DNA from: Bradyrhizobium australiense
GTDB taxonomy: Bacteria > Pseudomonadota > Alphaproteobacteria > Rhizobiales > Xanthobacteraceae
Direction of reading: 5' to 3'
Assembly (NCBI RefSeq): GCF_013114825.1
Contig: NZ_JAAVLX010000003.1
Coordinates: 496,001-560,000 of the forward strand
DNA length: 64,000 bases
Shown piece after piece: positions 34,623 to 43,325 of this stretch (the stretch's first letter is position 1; each line of letters starts with the position of its first letter). The notes under the pieces are model-generated. The model saw only the letters and a program-made list of their open reading frames with translations. It was not told the origin of the DNA and did no database searches. The position numbers were made by a program, and so were the translations under genes.

Positions 34623-35597
34623 TTAGGTCTTGTACAGCCCCTTGTCGCGCGCCTGGCGGATGGCGAGCGCGGCCATCATGTCCAGCATCGGCGTCGAAAT
34701 TCCGGCCGCGCGGGCGAAGGCAGCCGGCGCGCGAACCAGTACGTCGATCTCCATGGCGCGACCGAGCTCGTAATCCTGCAGGATGGAGGGCTTGTGGTCT
34801 GGCGCCGGGCCGGAACGCGTAACGCGCTTGACTTGCGGAAAGCAACTCTGCGCAACGCTGTTGGCCTCGTCGAGCAGGCGCGGCACGATGTCGGCGAGGT
34901 CAGGATCGTCGCGGACCGCCCGCGCGGTGTGCCCGGTCAGCAAACACAGCACCGACATCGACATGTTGGTCAGGAGTTTGGACCAGATCGTCTCCCTGAT
35001 CTGCGTGACCTCGGGCGAGTCGATCGCGGCGTCGTTCAGCGCGGCGCGCAGCTTCGCGACGCGCTCGCTGGCGCGATCATCGCATTCGCCGATCAGGAGC
35101 CGGTTGCGCTCGGGCGAAAGGTTAGCGACCACGCCGGGCGCCAAGACTTCATTCGACGAGAACACCACGCCGCCGACGATATGCTTTTTCGGGATCGCCG
35201 CGCGCAGGCGCCCGCCGGGATCGAGGAAAGCCAGATCCGGCACCGGCGGATGGCTTGGCGAGAGTCCGATATCGTACCACCAGGGAATGCCGTTCTGCGC
35301 GAACACCACGGCGGTGTCGTCGCCGAGCAGCGGCTGCAGTCCAGCGGCGAGGCTGGCGAGGCTTGTTGCCTTCAGCGTGCAAATCACGGCGTCATGCCGG
35401 CCCAGCGCGGCGGGATCAGTGGATGCGCTGACCTTCGCCTTGAACTCGCCATTTCCAACCCGCAGCGTCAGCCCGTTGGCTTTCACGGCATCCAGATGCG
35501 CACCCCGCATCACGCAGGAAACGTCATGTCCTGCCAGTGCGAGCCGCACCGCAAAATGGCTGCCGACGGCGCCCGCACCGAAAACGCAAATCCGCAT
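34623..35597 (-). CDS. Ketopantoate reductase family (ApbA/PanE-like) dehydrogenase
   Basis: 324 residues. MRICVFGAGAVGSHFAVRLALAGHDV is the NADPH-binding start, FAQNGIPWW is the family core, and the helical C-terminal domain begins with WSKLLTNMSMS. Unlike the member at 20204, it has a longer C-terminal half (HKPSILQDYELGRAMEIDVLVRAP), which is typical of the family's catabolic branch. It is first in an operon with an SDR. Panthothenate synthesis is less likely than reduction of another 2-oxo acid. The ribosome site AGGA lies 13 bases upstream. Confidence 0.9.
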   Translation of the reverse strand: MRICVFGAGAVGSHFAVRLALAGHDVSCVMRGAHLDAVKANGLTLRVGNGEFKAKVSASTDPAALGRHDAVICTLKATSLASLAAGLQPLLGDDTAVVFAQNGIPWWYDIGLSPSHPPVPDLAFLDPGGRLRAAIPKKHIVGGVVFSSNEVLAPGVVANLSPERNRLLIGECDDRASERVAKLRAALNDAAIDSPEVTQIRETIWSKLLTNMSMSVLCLLTGHTARAVRDDPDLADIVPRLLDEANSVAQSCFPQVKRVTRSGPAPDHKPSILQDYELGRAMEIDVLVRAPAAFARAAGISTPMLDMMAALAIRQARDKGLYKT

Positions 35598-35789
35598 GGA
35601 TGGGAAATCCTGTTGGGGGAAGGAGTGCCGTTGCTAGTTTTCACAAGCCTCGCCCGGACGCAACCGGTCCGCCGCACAGGGCGGCTTGCGAAGGGCGCGG
35701 CCTTGGAGGCGAGGGGAACCCTGCCGTTCAGTCCGCGTTCATCCACGTGTCCTCAAGCTTGCGGCATAGCGACAATGGGACGTGCGACG

Positions 35790-37163
35790 ATGATGAGACG
35801 TGCCATGTCAAAGATCACGCTGGCAATTGCCGCCATTGTCTTCGCAACGGCGCTGTGCGTGGCGGACTTCGCGATCGCGAAAGGCGGTCATGGAGGCGGC
35901 CACGGCGGTGGCCGCGGCGGCGGTCATCATGGCGGCGGCCATCGTGGCGGAGGTCACGGCCATCATTTCGGCGGACGGCATCATGGCGGCCATTTTCACG
36001 GCAGAGCGGCGCATTTCCGCTCGTTCTCCACACACCGTTCATTCTCCGCACATCGCATGAACTTTGCCGCGAGCGGCCGTGCGTTGAACTCGCGCGCCCT
36101 CGCGCGCAGCTATCGCCACACCGCTGCCCTGCACAGTCCCGCCATGCGCGCCAGCGTCACCGCAGGCGCGGCGCTGGCAGGATGGCAATATGGACGCGGC
36201 AGAGGCGGCGGATGGTGGCGACACGGCAATGGCGGATATGGCTGGGTCGGACCGCTGTTCTGGCCGTTCGCCTATTACGACCTCTACGACTATACGCTGT
36301 GGGGACCGAGTGTCGGGGCACCGTTCTGGTACTATGGCTACGACGATATTTATGCCGGCCTATTCGGGCCCTACGACTATGAGGGTCTTACGGGCTACCT
36401 GCCGCCGCGCGGTTCTCCCGGTGCCGGGTCGGACCGACTGGCGCTATTATGCGGTGAGGACAGTCGCGAAATCGCAGGACTTCCGATCTACCTGATCGCG
36501 CAGACGATCGACCCTACCGAGGCGCAGCGCGCCGCGCTTGACGATCTCGCCAATGCGTCGGTGACGGCGGCACAGAAGATCAAAGCGGCGTGTCCGACTT
36601 CGATTGCGTTGACGGCGTCCGGCCGTCTTGCGTCGATGCAGCAGCGCATTGAAGCGATGATCGCGGGCGTCGCTACCGTGCAGCCGGCGCTGGACAAGTT
36701 TTACGGTCTGCTGAATGACGAGCAGAAGGCGCGGCTGAACGCCGTCGCGGAGGAGCAGGAAAGGAAAGCCGAGCGGCGCGGCAGAAGGTCGTTGGTGCGA
36801 GCCTGTGACGTCACGCAATCCTCTAGCTTGCGATGGCCGACCGAGGAGATCGAGGCGCGGCTGCGCCCGACCGACGTGCAACGCACGGGCCTTACGGCCC
36901 TGCAGAATGCGAGCACCAAAGCTAGCGAGATGCTGAGCGCATCGTGCCGGGCCGAGGAAGCCGCCACGCCATCCGCGCGGCTTGCGGCGGCCGGCAAGCG
37001 GCTCGATGTCATGCTGCAGGCGGTCAAGCAGGTGCGCACCGCGCTTGATGATTTCTATGTGACCTTGAACGACGAGCAGAAAGCCCAGTTCGAGGCGATC
37101 GGCCCGCGGCGAACCTCCTTTGCCGACCGGGCCGATACGACGCGGCGGTACGGCCGAAGATAA
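35790..37163 (+). CDS. Secreted His/Gly-rich protein with two LTxxQ (Spy-like) modules
   Basis: 457 residues from ATG 35790; ATG 35775 or 35805 are alternatives. A signal peptide ends VADFAIAKGG. Next is a run of about 45 residues almost only of His and Gly (GGHGGGRGGGHHGGGH), likely to bind metals. Then comes a Trp/Tyr-rich stretch (WPFAYYDLYDYTLWG), followed by two similar helical modules of about 110 residues, each ending LNDEQKARLNAV or LNDEQKAQFEAI. These modules resemble the LTxxQ motif of Spy/CpxP periplasmic chaperones. A role in metal or envelope stress is inferred. No two-component system is adjacent. Confidence 0.85.
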   Translation: MMRRAMSKITLAIAAIVFATALCVADFAIAKGGHGGGHGGGRGGGHHGGGHRGGGHGHHFGGRHHGGHFHGRAAHFRSFSTHRSFSAHRMNFAASGRALNSRALARSYRHTAALHSPAMRASVTAGAALAGWQYGRGRGGGWWRHGNGGYGWVGPLFWPFAYYDLYDYTLWGPSVGAPFWYYGYDDIYAGLFGPYDYEGLTGYLPPRGSPGAGSDRLALLCGEDSREIAGLPIYLIAQTIDPTEAQRAALDDLANASVTAAQKIKAACPTSIALTASGRLASMQQRIEAMIAGVATVQPALDKFYGLLNDEQKARLNAVAEEQERKAERRGRRSLVRACDVTQSSSLRWPTEEIEARLRPTDVQRTGLTALQNASTKASEMLSASCRAEEAATPSARLAAAGKRLDVMLQAVKQVRTALDDFYVTLNDEQKAQFEAIGPRRTSFADRADTTRRYGRR

Positions 37164-37239
37164 TCCGGCGGCCGTGACAGCACCCGCGATCCCGGCCTAT
37201 TGTTCGGCATAACAAGATGCCGAACCAAGGGGCCGCCGA

Positions 37240-38037
37240 ATGACCGCCAATCCGGTTTTGTGGAATCTCGATGCGCGCGGTGTCGCCACCGTCACGCTCA
37301 ATCGCCCGGAAGTGAATAACGCCTATGACGCGGGCCTGATCGGCGGCCTGCTCGCGGCGATGGACGACCTCGGCAGGCAGCAAAACCTTCGCGTCGTCGT
37401 GCTCAAGGGAAACGGCAAGCATTTCCAGGCCGGCGCCGACCTGAAGTGGATCAACGGCGTGCGGCCGAAATCGACTGAAGAGAACGAGGCGGTGTCGCGC
37501 GCGACATTCGAGGCCGTGCAGCGGCTGAATACACTGCCGATCCCGACGGTGGCCCTGGTGCAGGGTGGCTGCTTTGGCGGCGGCACCGGCGTGATCTCGG
37601 CGTGCGACGTCGTGATCGCGGCCGACAATGCGCTGTTCTCGATCACCGAAGTGCGATGGGGCCTGACCGCCGCGATCATCATCCCCCAACTCTGTGACGC
37701 CATCGGCGTTCGCCAGGTCCGCCGCTATGCCCTGACCGGCGAACGGTTCGGTGCGGACGAGGCCCGCCGTATCGGCCTCGTGCATGAGGTGGTACCGCTG
37801 GCCGAACTGGAATCCGCTGGCGCCAAGGTGGTCGAGCAACTGCTTGCTAACGGGCCCGAAGCGCTCGCGGAAACCAAGCGGCTGGCGATGGAAAGCTCGT
37901 TCGGCGGCATGAGCGTCGATGACGAGGCTTACGCGCGGCTCGTGAAGATGCATTCGGCGCGGCGGCAGACCAAGGAGGCGTCGGAAGGGCTGGCGTCGTT
38001 TGCGGAGAAGCGGGCGGCGAATTGGGGGGCAGGGTAA
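37240..38037 (+). CDS. Enoyl-CoA hydratase family protein
   Basis: 265 residues. The oxyanion segments are GKHFQAGADLKWING and GGCFGGGTGVISACDVVIA. FSITEVRWGLTAAIIIP keeps the catalytic Glu, and the TEVRWGL motif is typical of methylglutaconyl-CoA hydratase/LiuC-like members. It should hydrate an enoyl-CoA in the cytoplasm. It is followed without any gap by the aspartate-dehydrogenase-like gene, whose ATG comes right after this stop. The two are surely co-transcribed although their chemistry is unrelated. Confidence 0.92.
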   Translation: MTANPVLWNLDARGVATVTLNRPEVNNAYDAGLIGGLLAAMDDLGRQQNLRVVVLKGNGKHFQAGADLKWINGVRPKSTEENEAVSRATFEAVQRLNTLPIPTVALVQGGCFGGGTGVISACDVVIAADNALFSITEVRWGLTAAIIIPQLCDAIGVRQVRRYALTGERFGADEARRIGLVHEVVPLAELESAGAKVVEQLLANGPEALAETKRLAMESSFGGMSVDDEAYARLVKMHSARRQTKEASEGLASFAEKRAANWGAG

Positions 38038-38844
38038 ATGTGTTCCAAACGCATCGCCATTGCCGGACTGGGTGAGATCGGCCGAACGGTGGCGCGCAAC
38101 CTTGCGCAGGGAATGCCGGGTCTCGTTCTCTCCGGCATCGCGACAAAGGATCGGATGAAAGCGCAGGCCTGGCTTGACCGCGAGAGCATTCCGTGTCCGC
38201 TGGTTTCGCTCGATGAACTGCCCGGCCATGCCGACCTGGTCGTCGAATGCGCGCCGGCTGATATCCTCGACCAGATCTGCCGGCCGATGCTGAGTGCCGG
38301 AAAGCAGGTGATGGTGCTGAGCGCCAGCGCGCTATTGCCGCGTCCCGATCTCGTCGGTCTGGCGCGGGCGCATGGCGGTCAGATCATCGTGCCGACCGGC
38401 GCGCTGATCGGCTTCGATGCGGTTTCGGCGGCCGCCGAAGGCACCATCCATTCGGTGCAGATGGTTACGCGCAAGCCACCCGGCGGTCTTGCCGGCGCGC
38501 CCTATCTCGTCGAGAACGGGATCTCTATTGATGGACTGACATCGGCGCTGTGCGTTTTCAAGGGCTCGGCGCGCGATGCGGCTGCCGCCTTTCCGGCCAA
38601 CGTGAACGTAGTGGCAGCGTTGTCACTGGCCGGCATCGGGCCCGATCGCACCACGATCGAAATCTGGGCCGATCCGGCGGTGACGCGGAACTGCCATCAG
38701 ATCCGGGTCGAATCCGACTCGGCCTCGTTCACCATGTCGATCGAAAACATCCCCTCGGAAAATCCGAAAACCGGCCGCATCACCGCGCTCTCGGTGATCG
38801 CGGCGTTGCGCAAGCTGACCTCGCCGCTGCAGGTCGGAACGTAA
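38038..38844 (+). CDS. Aspartate dehydrogenase (NadX)-like protein
   Basis: 268 residues. The nucleotide-binding start is RIAIAGLGEIGRTVARNLAQG. VVECAPADILDQI and the C-terminal half (IVPTGALIGFDAVSAAAEGTI, FPANVNVVAALSLAGIGPDRTTIEIWADP) match the DUF108/aspartate dehydrogenase domain, with the conserved NVNVAAALSLAG-like segment. The family oxidises L-aspartate to iminoaspartate, feeding NAD synthesis, or acts on related amino acids. No nadA or nadC is near. The neighbours (FAD oxidoreductase, ABC importer) suggest catabolism of an imported amino compound. Confidence 0.87.
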   Translation: MCSKRIAIAGLGEIGRTVARNLAQGMPGLVLSGIATKDRMKAQAWLDRESIPCPLVSLDELPGHADLVVECAPADILDQICRPMLSAGKQVMVLSASALLPRPDLVGLARAHGGQIIVPTGALIGFDAVSAAAEGTIHSVQMVTRKPPGGLAGAPYLVENGISIDGLTSALCVFKGSARDAAAAFPANVNVVAALSLAGIGPDRTTIEIWADPAVTRNCHQIRVESDSASFTMSIENIPSENPKTGRITALSVIAALRKLTSPLQVGT

Positions 38845-38947
38845 GCAACGGTTCCAGAAAGCTGATCGCGCTATTTGCTGGATTGTAGTCCGTTACGCAT
38901 CAATTCATAGTGCCGGCAACAAGATCAACAGGGATAGACAGCGACCA

Positions 38948-40312
38948 GTGTCGGCCAAAACGATCGAAGAACCCGCGCGCCGGGTGCCAGTCTACGGCGA
39001 ATATGAAGTTGCTGTCCTCGGTGGCGGACCTGCCGGCATTGCGGCCGCGGTCGCTTCCGCGCGCGCAGGCCGCCGCTCGCTGCTGATCGAGCGCTACGGC
39101 TTTCTCGGAGGCATGGGCACCGCCGCGGGTGTGACGAATTTCTGCGGGCTGCATGCCAATGTTCATGGCGAGATGCACCGCGTGGTGCAGGGCATCGCTT
39201 CCGATCTGCTGGCGCGGATCGACCAGCTGGATGGGCTGAATGCGCCGCATCTGATTCTCGGAAAAATCCTTGCGCAGGCCTATGACACCGCGGCCTACAA
39301 GATCGCGGCGGACGATCTGCTGGCGGCGCACAAGGTCGACATCCTCTTTCATGCACTGGGCGCCGGCGTGGTGATGGGTGATGAGAAGCGCATCCACGCG
39401 CTGATGATCGAGACCAAGGCGGGACGTCAGGCAGTACGCGCCGACATCTTCATCGATTGCTCGGGCGATGGCGATCTCGCGGCCTGGGCTGGCGCGCCGT
39501 TTGAAGTCGGCGACAGTGCCGGCAGCATGCTCTACCCCTCGATGATGCTCCGCCTCAACGGCATCGATCCCGAAAAGGCGGGCGATGCCTGGCGGACTAT
39601 TCCGGCGCTGATGGAAAAGGCCGAAGCCGCGGGCACGCATCGTTTTCCGCGCAAGTCCGCGATCGTGCGGCCGCAGCGTTCCGGCATCGAGTGGCGGGTG
39701 AATTTCACCCAGCTCGCGCGCGAGGACGGCAGCGCGGTCAGCGGCATCGACCCTGATCAGATGACGCGCGGCGAGATCGAGGGTCGGCGGCAGGCCGTGC
39801 AAGCTTTCGAATTCCTGCGAACGGTGCCCGGTTTCGAAAAATCCTACATCGTCGACCTGCCGCCGCAGCTCGGCATTCGCGAGACGCGCCGTGTGGTCGG
39901 GGGCTACATGCTGTCGGGCGAGGACGTGCTCGGCTGCGCCTCGTTCGACGACTCAATCGGCGTCAATGGCTGGCCGATGGAACAGCATGTCGCCGGCGAT
40001 GTCGTCTTCAAGTTTCCTCCGATCCCGGAATCGCGCGGCTTCAACGAACTGCCGTATCGCATGCTGGCGCCCGAGGGCATAGACAATCTCCTGGTGGCCG
40101 GCCGCTGCGCCTCAATGACCCATGATGGGCAGTCGGCGGCGCGGGTCTCCGGCGCCTGCTTTGTGATGGGGGAGGCGGCTGGGTCGGCAGCGGCGCTGGC
40201 GCTGTCGGGAAACACGATTCCGCGCGACATTGCGGTTGAAAAGTTGCAGCAGATGCTAAAACAACAAGGCGCGTTCATCGGCCGGGATCAGGCGGTGCCC
40301 CAGGGGTTATGA
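38948..40312 (+). CDS. FAD-dependent oxidoreductase (FAD_oxidored type)
   Basis: 454 residues, starting at GTG 38948. VAVLGGGPAGIAAAVASARAG is the FAD-binding loop, and GFLGGMGTAAGVTNFCG plus RADIFIDCSGDGDLAAWAGAPFE are hallmarks of the FAD_oxidored (PF12831-like) group. The C-terminal NLLVAGRCASMTHDGQSAARVSGACFVMGEAAG closes the FAD site. The reaction is unknown. It lies between an aspartate-dehydrogenase-like gene and a NitT/TauT-type importer, so an imported nitrogen compound is a plausible substrate. Confidence 0.9.
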   Translation: MSAKTIEEPARRVPVYGEYEVAVLGGGPAGIAAAVASARAGRRSLLIERYGFLGGMGTAAGVTNFCGLHANVHGEMHRVVQGIASDLLARIDQLDGLNAPHLILGKILAQAYDTAAYKIAADDLLAAHKVDILFHALGAGVVMGDEKRIHALMIETKAGRQAVRADIFIDCSGDGDLAAWAGAPFEVGDSAGSMLYPSMMLRLNGIDPEKAGDAWRTIPALMEKAEAAGTHRFPRKSAIVRPQRSGIEWRVNFTQLAREDGSAVSGIDPDQMTRGEIEGRRQAVQAFEFLRTVPGFEKSYIVDLPPQLGIRETRRVVGGYMLSGEDVLGCASFDDSIGVNGWPMEQHVAGDVVFKFPPIPESRGFNELPYRMLAPEGIDNLLVAGRCASMTHDGQSAARVSGACFVMGEAAGSAAALALSGNTIPRDIAVEKLQQMLKQQGAFIGRDQAVPQGL

Positions 40313-40344
40313 AGCCGTGCACGCCAGAGGATGGATATGTTTAT

Positions 40345-40460
40345 GTCGTCCCTGCGAACGCAGGGACCCATAATCACAGGACTTGGTAATAGCAAAGCCG
40401 TTTGCCCTTGTGCTCGAAGAAAGGCCGCGGCGTATGAGTCCCTGCGTTTGCAGGGACGAC
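40345..40460. repeat. Second copy of the GTCGTCCCTGCGAACGCAGGGACCCATA element
   Basis: It starts GTCGTCCCTGCGAACGCAGGGACCCATAA and ends GGACGAC, with the inner CGGCGTATGAGTCCCTGCG as the complement. It separates the FAD oxidoreductase from the transporter operon. Confidence 0.85.
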
Positions 40461-40502
40461 CCGAATAGATAGGCTTTGACAAGAACAGGCGGAGGAAACC
40501 GG

Positions 40503-41507
40503 ATGACGAAATTTGCGCGGCTTGCGCTGGCGGGCCTGTTGGCGATGGCGGCGGGCGGGGTCGCACGGGCTGATGATGCGTTGAAAGCCAAAATCGGCGT
40601 GCTCAGGCTGTCGTCGTCGGCACCGGTGTTCATCGCGCAGGACAAGGGCTATTTCCGCGAGGCCGGACTCGATATCGAACTGAAATTCTTCGACGCGGCG
40701 CAGCCGATTGCGGTGGCGACCACGTCCGGCGACGTCGATTTCGGCATCACGGCGTTTACCGCCGGGCTCTACAATCTCGCTGGCAAGGGTACGCTGAAGG
40801 TGATCGGCGGCATGAGCCGCGAGAAGGCGGGCTATCCCCTGATCGGCTACTTCGCCAGCAACAACGCCTATGCCGCGGGACTGAAGACGCCGAAGGATCT
40901 CGCCGGCAAGCGAATCGCGGTGACCCAGGTCGGCTCCAGTTTTCACTATTCGCTGGGGCTGCTCGCCGACAAATACGGCTTCAAGCTCGCGGACGTGAAG
41001 GTGATGCCGCTGCAGTCGCTGTCCAATGCCGCCGCGGCACTCAAGGGCGAGACCGTCGATGCGGCCTTGCTGCCGATCTCGACCGCGCGGTCGCTGGTAG
41101 ATTCCGGCGGCGCGAAGTTTCTGGGCTGGGTCGGCGACGAGACGCCGTGGCAGCTGGGTGCGGTGTTCGCCTCGCCGAAGACGCTTGCCAACAAGGCGCT
41201 GGTGACAAAACTGCTCGCTGCGCTGGTGCGTGCCGACCGCGAATATCACGACGTCATCCTGGCTTCCGTGAAGGACGGCAAGGCCGAGATCAGCGACAAG
41301 ACCAAGCCATTGCTCGAGATCATCGCGAAATACACCAATTTGCCGGTGGAGCAGGTGGTCGGCAATTGCGCCTATATCGATCCCGACGGCAAGCTCGACG
41401 TCAAGAACGTCGACAATCAGATCGCGTGGCTGCAGGAGCAGGGTTTTGTCGACAAGGGGTTTGCGGCGGACGCGATCATCGCGAAGGAATATGTGAAGGC
41501 GGATTGA
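40503..41507 (+). CDS. NitT/TauT-type ABC transporter substrate-binding protein
   Basis: 334 residues from ATG 40503 with GGCGGAGGAAACC upstream. The signal peptide ends GGVARADDA. IGVLRLSSSAPVFIAQDKGYFREAGLDIELKFFDAAQP is the NMT1/THI5-like opening of nitrate, taurine, sulfonate and pyrimidine-precursor receptors. It is first of a three-gene importer (ATPase 41629, permease 42395), although a repeat sits between it and the ATPase. The ligand is unknown; the catabolic genes upstream point to an amino or aromatic acid. Confidence 0.93.
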   Translation: MTKFARLALAGLLAMAAGGVARADDALKAKIGVLRLSSSAPVFIAQDKGYFREAGLDIELKFFDAAQPIAVATTSGDVDFGITAFTAGLYNLAGKGTLKVIGGMSREKAGYPLIGYFASNNAYAAGLKTPKDLAGKRIAVTQVGSSFHYSLGLLADKYGFKLADVKVMPLQSLSNAAAALKGETVDAALLPISTARSLVDSGGAKFLGWVGDETPWQLGAVFASPKTLANKALVTKLLAALVRADREYHDVILASVKDGKAEISDKTKPLLEIIAKYTNLPVEQVVGNCAYIDPDGKLDVKNVDNQIAWLQEQGFVDKGFAADAIIAKEYVKAD

Positions 41508-41518
41508 GAGGCCAATGC

Positions 41519-41602
41519 CGTCATTGCGAGCGCAGCGAAACGATCCATGCCGCGGCACGGGGATGGATGGATTGCTTCGTCGCTTCGCTCCTCGCAATGA
41601 CG
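41519..41602. repeat. CGTCATTGCGAGCGCAGCGAA element
   Basis: CGTCATTGCGAGCGCAGCGAA at the start pairs with TTCGCTCCTCGCAATGACG at the end. It lies inside the transporter operon, between receptor and ATPase genes, so it is transcribed and could form a hairpin that lowers downstream expression. Confidence 0.85.
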
Positions 41603-41628
41603 GGTCTGGCACCGAACTAGGAAACCAA

Positions 41629-42402
41629 ATGGACCTGATCGCCGACCATATCAGTCATCGCTTCGGCAGCCTCGACGTGCTCGACAACGTGTCCTTCACG
41701 GTCGCCTCCGGCGAAGTGGTGGCGATCGTCGGGCCCTCCGGCTGCGGCAAGAGCACGCTGCTGTCGATTCTGGGCGGCCTGCTGCGGCCGAGCGCCGGTG
41801 CCGCTGAACTGCGCGGCGCGCCGCCGGCCGACAGTCTCAATCCGCTGACCTTCGTGTTCCAGGATTTTGCGCTGCTGCCGTGGTGCACGGTGAAAGCGAA
41901 TGTCGAATTCCCGCTGAGTCATACGGCGCTCGATGCCGCCGCGCGCCGCGCCGTCGTCGATGATGCGCTGCGCCGGACCGGCCTGTCGGATTTTCGCAGC
42001 GCCTATCCCAAGCAGTTGTCGGGCGGCATGCGCCAGCGCGTCGGCATCGCGCGGGCGCTTGCGGTGCGGCCCGCGATTCTGTTGATGGACGAGCCGCTGT
42101 CGGCGCTGGATTCGCAAACGCGCGAATTGCTGATGGAGGATTTCATCGGTCTGCTCGCCGACGGCGCGATGGGCGCGGTCTATGTCACGCATAATCTGGA
42201 AGAGGCGGTGCGGCTTGCCGATCGCGTGGTGGTGCTCTCGCGCCGGCCCGGCCGCGTGCGCGAGGTCGTGACCATTTCCATGACGCGCGCGGAGCGCGGC
42301 GGAATCGATGCCCGCGGCAAGTTGCTCGCCCTGCAAAACCAGTTGTGGTCGCTGATCCGCGAGGAGGCGATCGACGCCGAGCGCGAGGTGCAGCATGCTT
42401 GA
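41629..42402 (+). CDS. NitT/TauT-type ABC transporter ATP-binding protein
   Basis: 257 residues. ATG 41629 follows AGGAAACC; codons upstream translate the repeat. Walker A is GPSGCGKST, the signature is LSGGMRQRVGIARAL, Walker B is ILLMDEPLSALD, and the switch His is in YVTHNLEEAVRLAD. It powers import through the permease whose ATG overlaps its last 8 bases. The family partners are SsuB/TauB/NrtD. Confidence 0.96.
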   Translation: MDLIADHISHRFGSLDVLDNVSFTVASGEVVAIVGPSGCGKSTLLSILGGLLRPSAGAAELRGAPPADSLNPLTFVFQDFALLPWCTVKANVEFPLSHTALDAAARRAVVDDALRRTGLSDFRSAYPKQLSGGMRQRVGIARALAVRPAILLMDEPLSALDSQTRELLMEDFIGLLADGAMGAVYVTHNLEEAVRLADRVVVLSRRPGRVREVVTISMTRAERGGIDARGKLLALQNQLWSLIREEAIDAEREVQHA

Positions 42403-43219
42403 CCGCGCACCGCAGGAACTGCAAGCGGATGAGAGCAAGCTGCGGCCGGTCGCGTTCCGTGGCGCGGGTTTTACACCGGGCGGCGGCCGCACCTCGGGCT
42501 GGATCGCGCTGGCGCTGGTGCTTGCGCTTTGGCAACTCGCCGGCAGCGCCGGCTGGGTCAATCCGCTGTTCCTGCCGGCGCCTTCAGCGATTGCGGTCGC
42601 GATCTACAAGCTCGCGGTATCAGGCGCGCTCTGGCAGCATGTCTCGGCATCGGTGGTTCGTATCGGCTCAGGCTGGCTGATCGGCACGGTGGCCGGCGTG
42701 ATCGTCGGTTTTGCAATCGGCCTCTCGACCCTGGCGCGTGGCGTCGGCATCACCTTCATCTCGGCGCTGTTTCCGATTCCGAAGATCGCGCTGCTGCCGC
42801 TTCTGATCCTCTGGCTCGGGATCGGCGAAGAGCCAAAGATCGCGACGATTGCGCTGGGCGTATTCTTCTCCACCGCGATCTCGGTCTATAGCGGCGTCGA
42901 CGCGGTGCCGCGCAACCTGATCCGGATGGCGCAGAGCTTTAATGTGCCGTTTCACGCCATCGTGCGCCGCGTGGTCTGGCCGGGCGCGCTGCCCTCGATT
43001 CTTGCTGGTTTCCGCATCACGGCGTCGGTGGCGCTGTTACTCGTCGTCAGCGCGGAAATGATCGGCGCCCAGTTTGGCATCGGCGCCTTCGTGCTGCAGG
43101 CCGGCAATCTGATGCAGACCGATCAGCTCCTCGCCGGCGTCGTGATCCTGTCGCTGTTCGGGCTCGCGGTGGGGAAGGCGATCAACGTGCTGGAAGCGCG
43201 GTTGCTCCACTGGCGGTGA
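42395..43219 (+). CDS. NitT/TauT-type ABC transporter permease
   Basis: 274 residues, overlapping the ATPase gene by 8 bases. It has about six membrane segments starting with GWIALALVLALWQLAGSAG. The cytoplasmic coupling (EAA-like) loop reads RMAQSFNVPFHAIVRRVVWPGALPSILAGFRI. Together with the receptor and ATPase it completes a SsuABC-like importer. A repeat element follows its stop codon. Confidence 0.95.
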   Translation: MLDRAPQELQADESKLRPVAFRGAGFTPGGGRTSGWIALALVLALWQLAGSAGWVNPLFLPAPSAIAVAIYKLAVSGALWQHVSASVVRIGSGWLIGTVAGVIVGFAIGLSTLARGVGITFISALFPIPKIALLPLLILWLGIGEEPKIATIALGVFFSTAISVYSGVDAVPRNLIRMAQSFNVPFHAIVRRVVWPGALPSILAGFRITASVALLLVVSAEMIGAQFGIGAFVLQAGNLMQTDQLLAGVVILSLFGLAVGKAINVLEARLLHWR

Positions 43220-43233
43220 ATGGTCGAACTGCC

Positions 43234-43313
43234 GTCATTCCGGGATTGTCCGAAGGACCAGACCCGGAATCTCGCGATTCCGGGTTCGATGCTGCGCATC
43301 GCCCCGGACTGAC
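43234..43313. repeat. GTCATTCCGGG-type mosaic palindrome
   Basis: It starts GTCATTCCGGGATTGTCC and ends GCCCCGGACTGAC, between the convergent permease and gentisate dioxygenase genes. Confidence 0.83.
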
Positions 43314-43325
43314 AGCCTATCTCCC

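Noticed and set aside
33933..37163. A 1076-codon open frame on the plus strand
   Set aside because: Its first 1.8 kb is antisense to the SDR and ketopantoate-reductase genes, which have full motifs. Only the part from about 35790, with signal peptide, is real.
41515..41628. N-terminal extension of the ABC ATPase at 41629
   Set aside because: The codons translate the CGTCATTGCGAG repeat; the ATPase fold starts at MDLIADHISHRFG.
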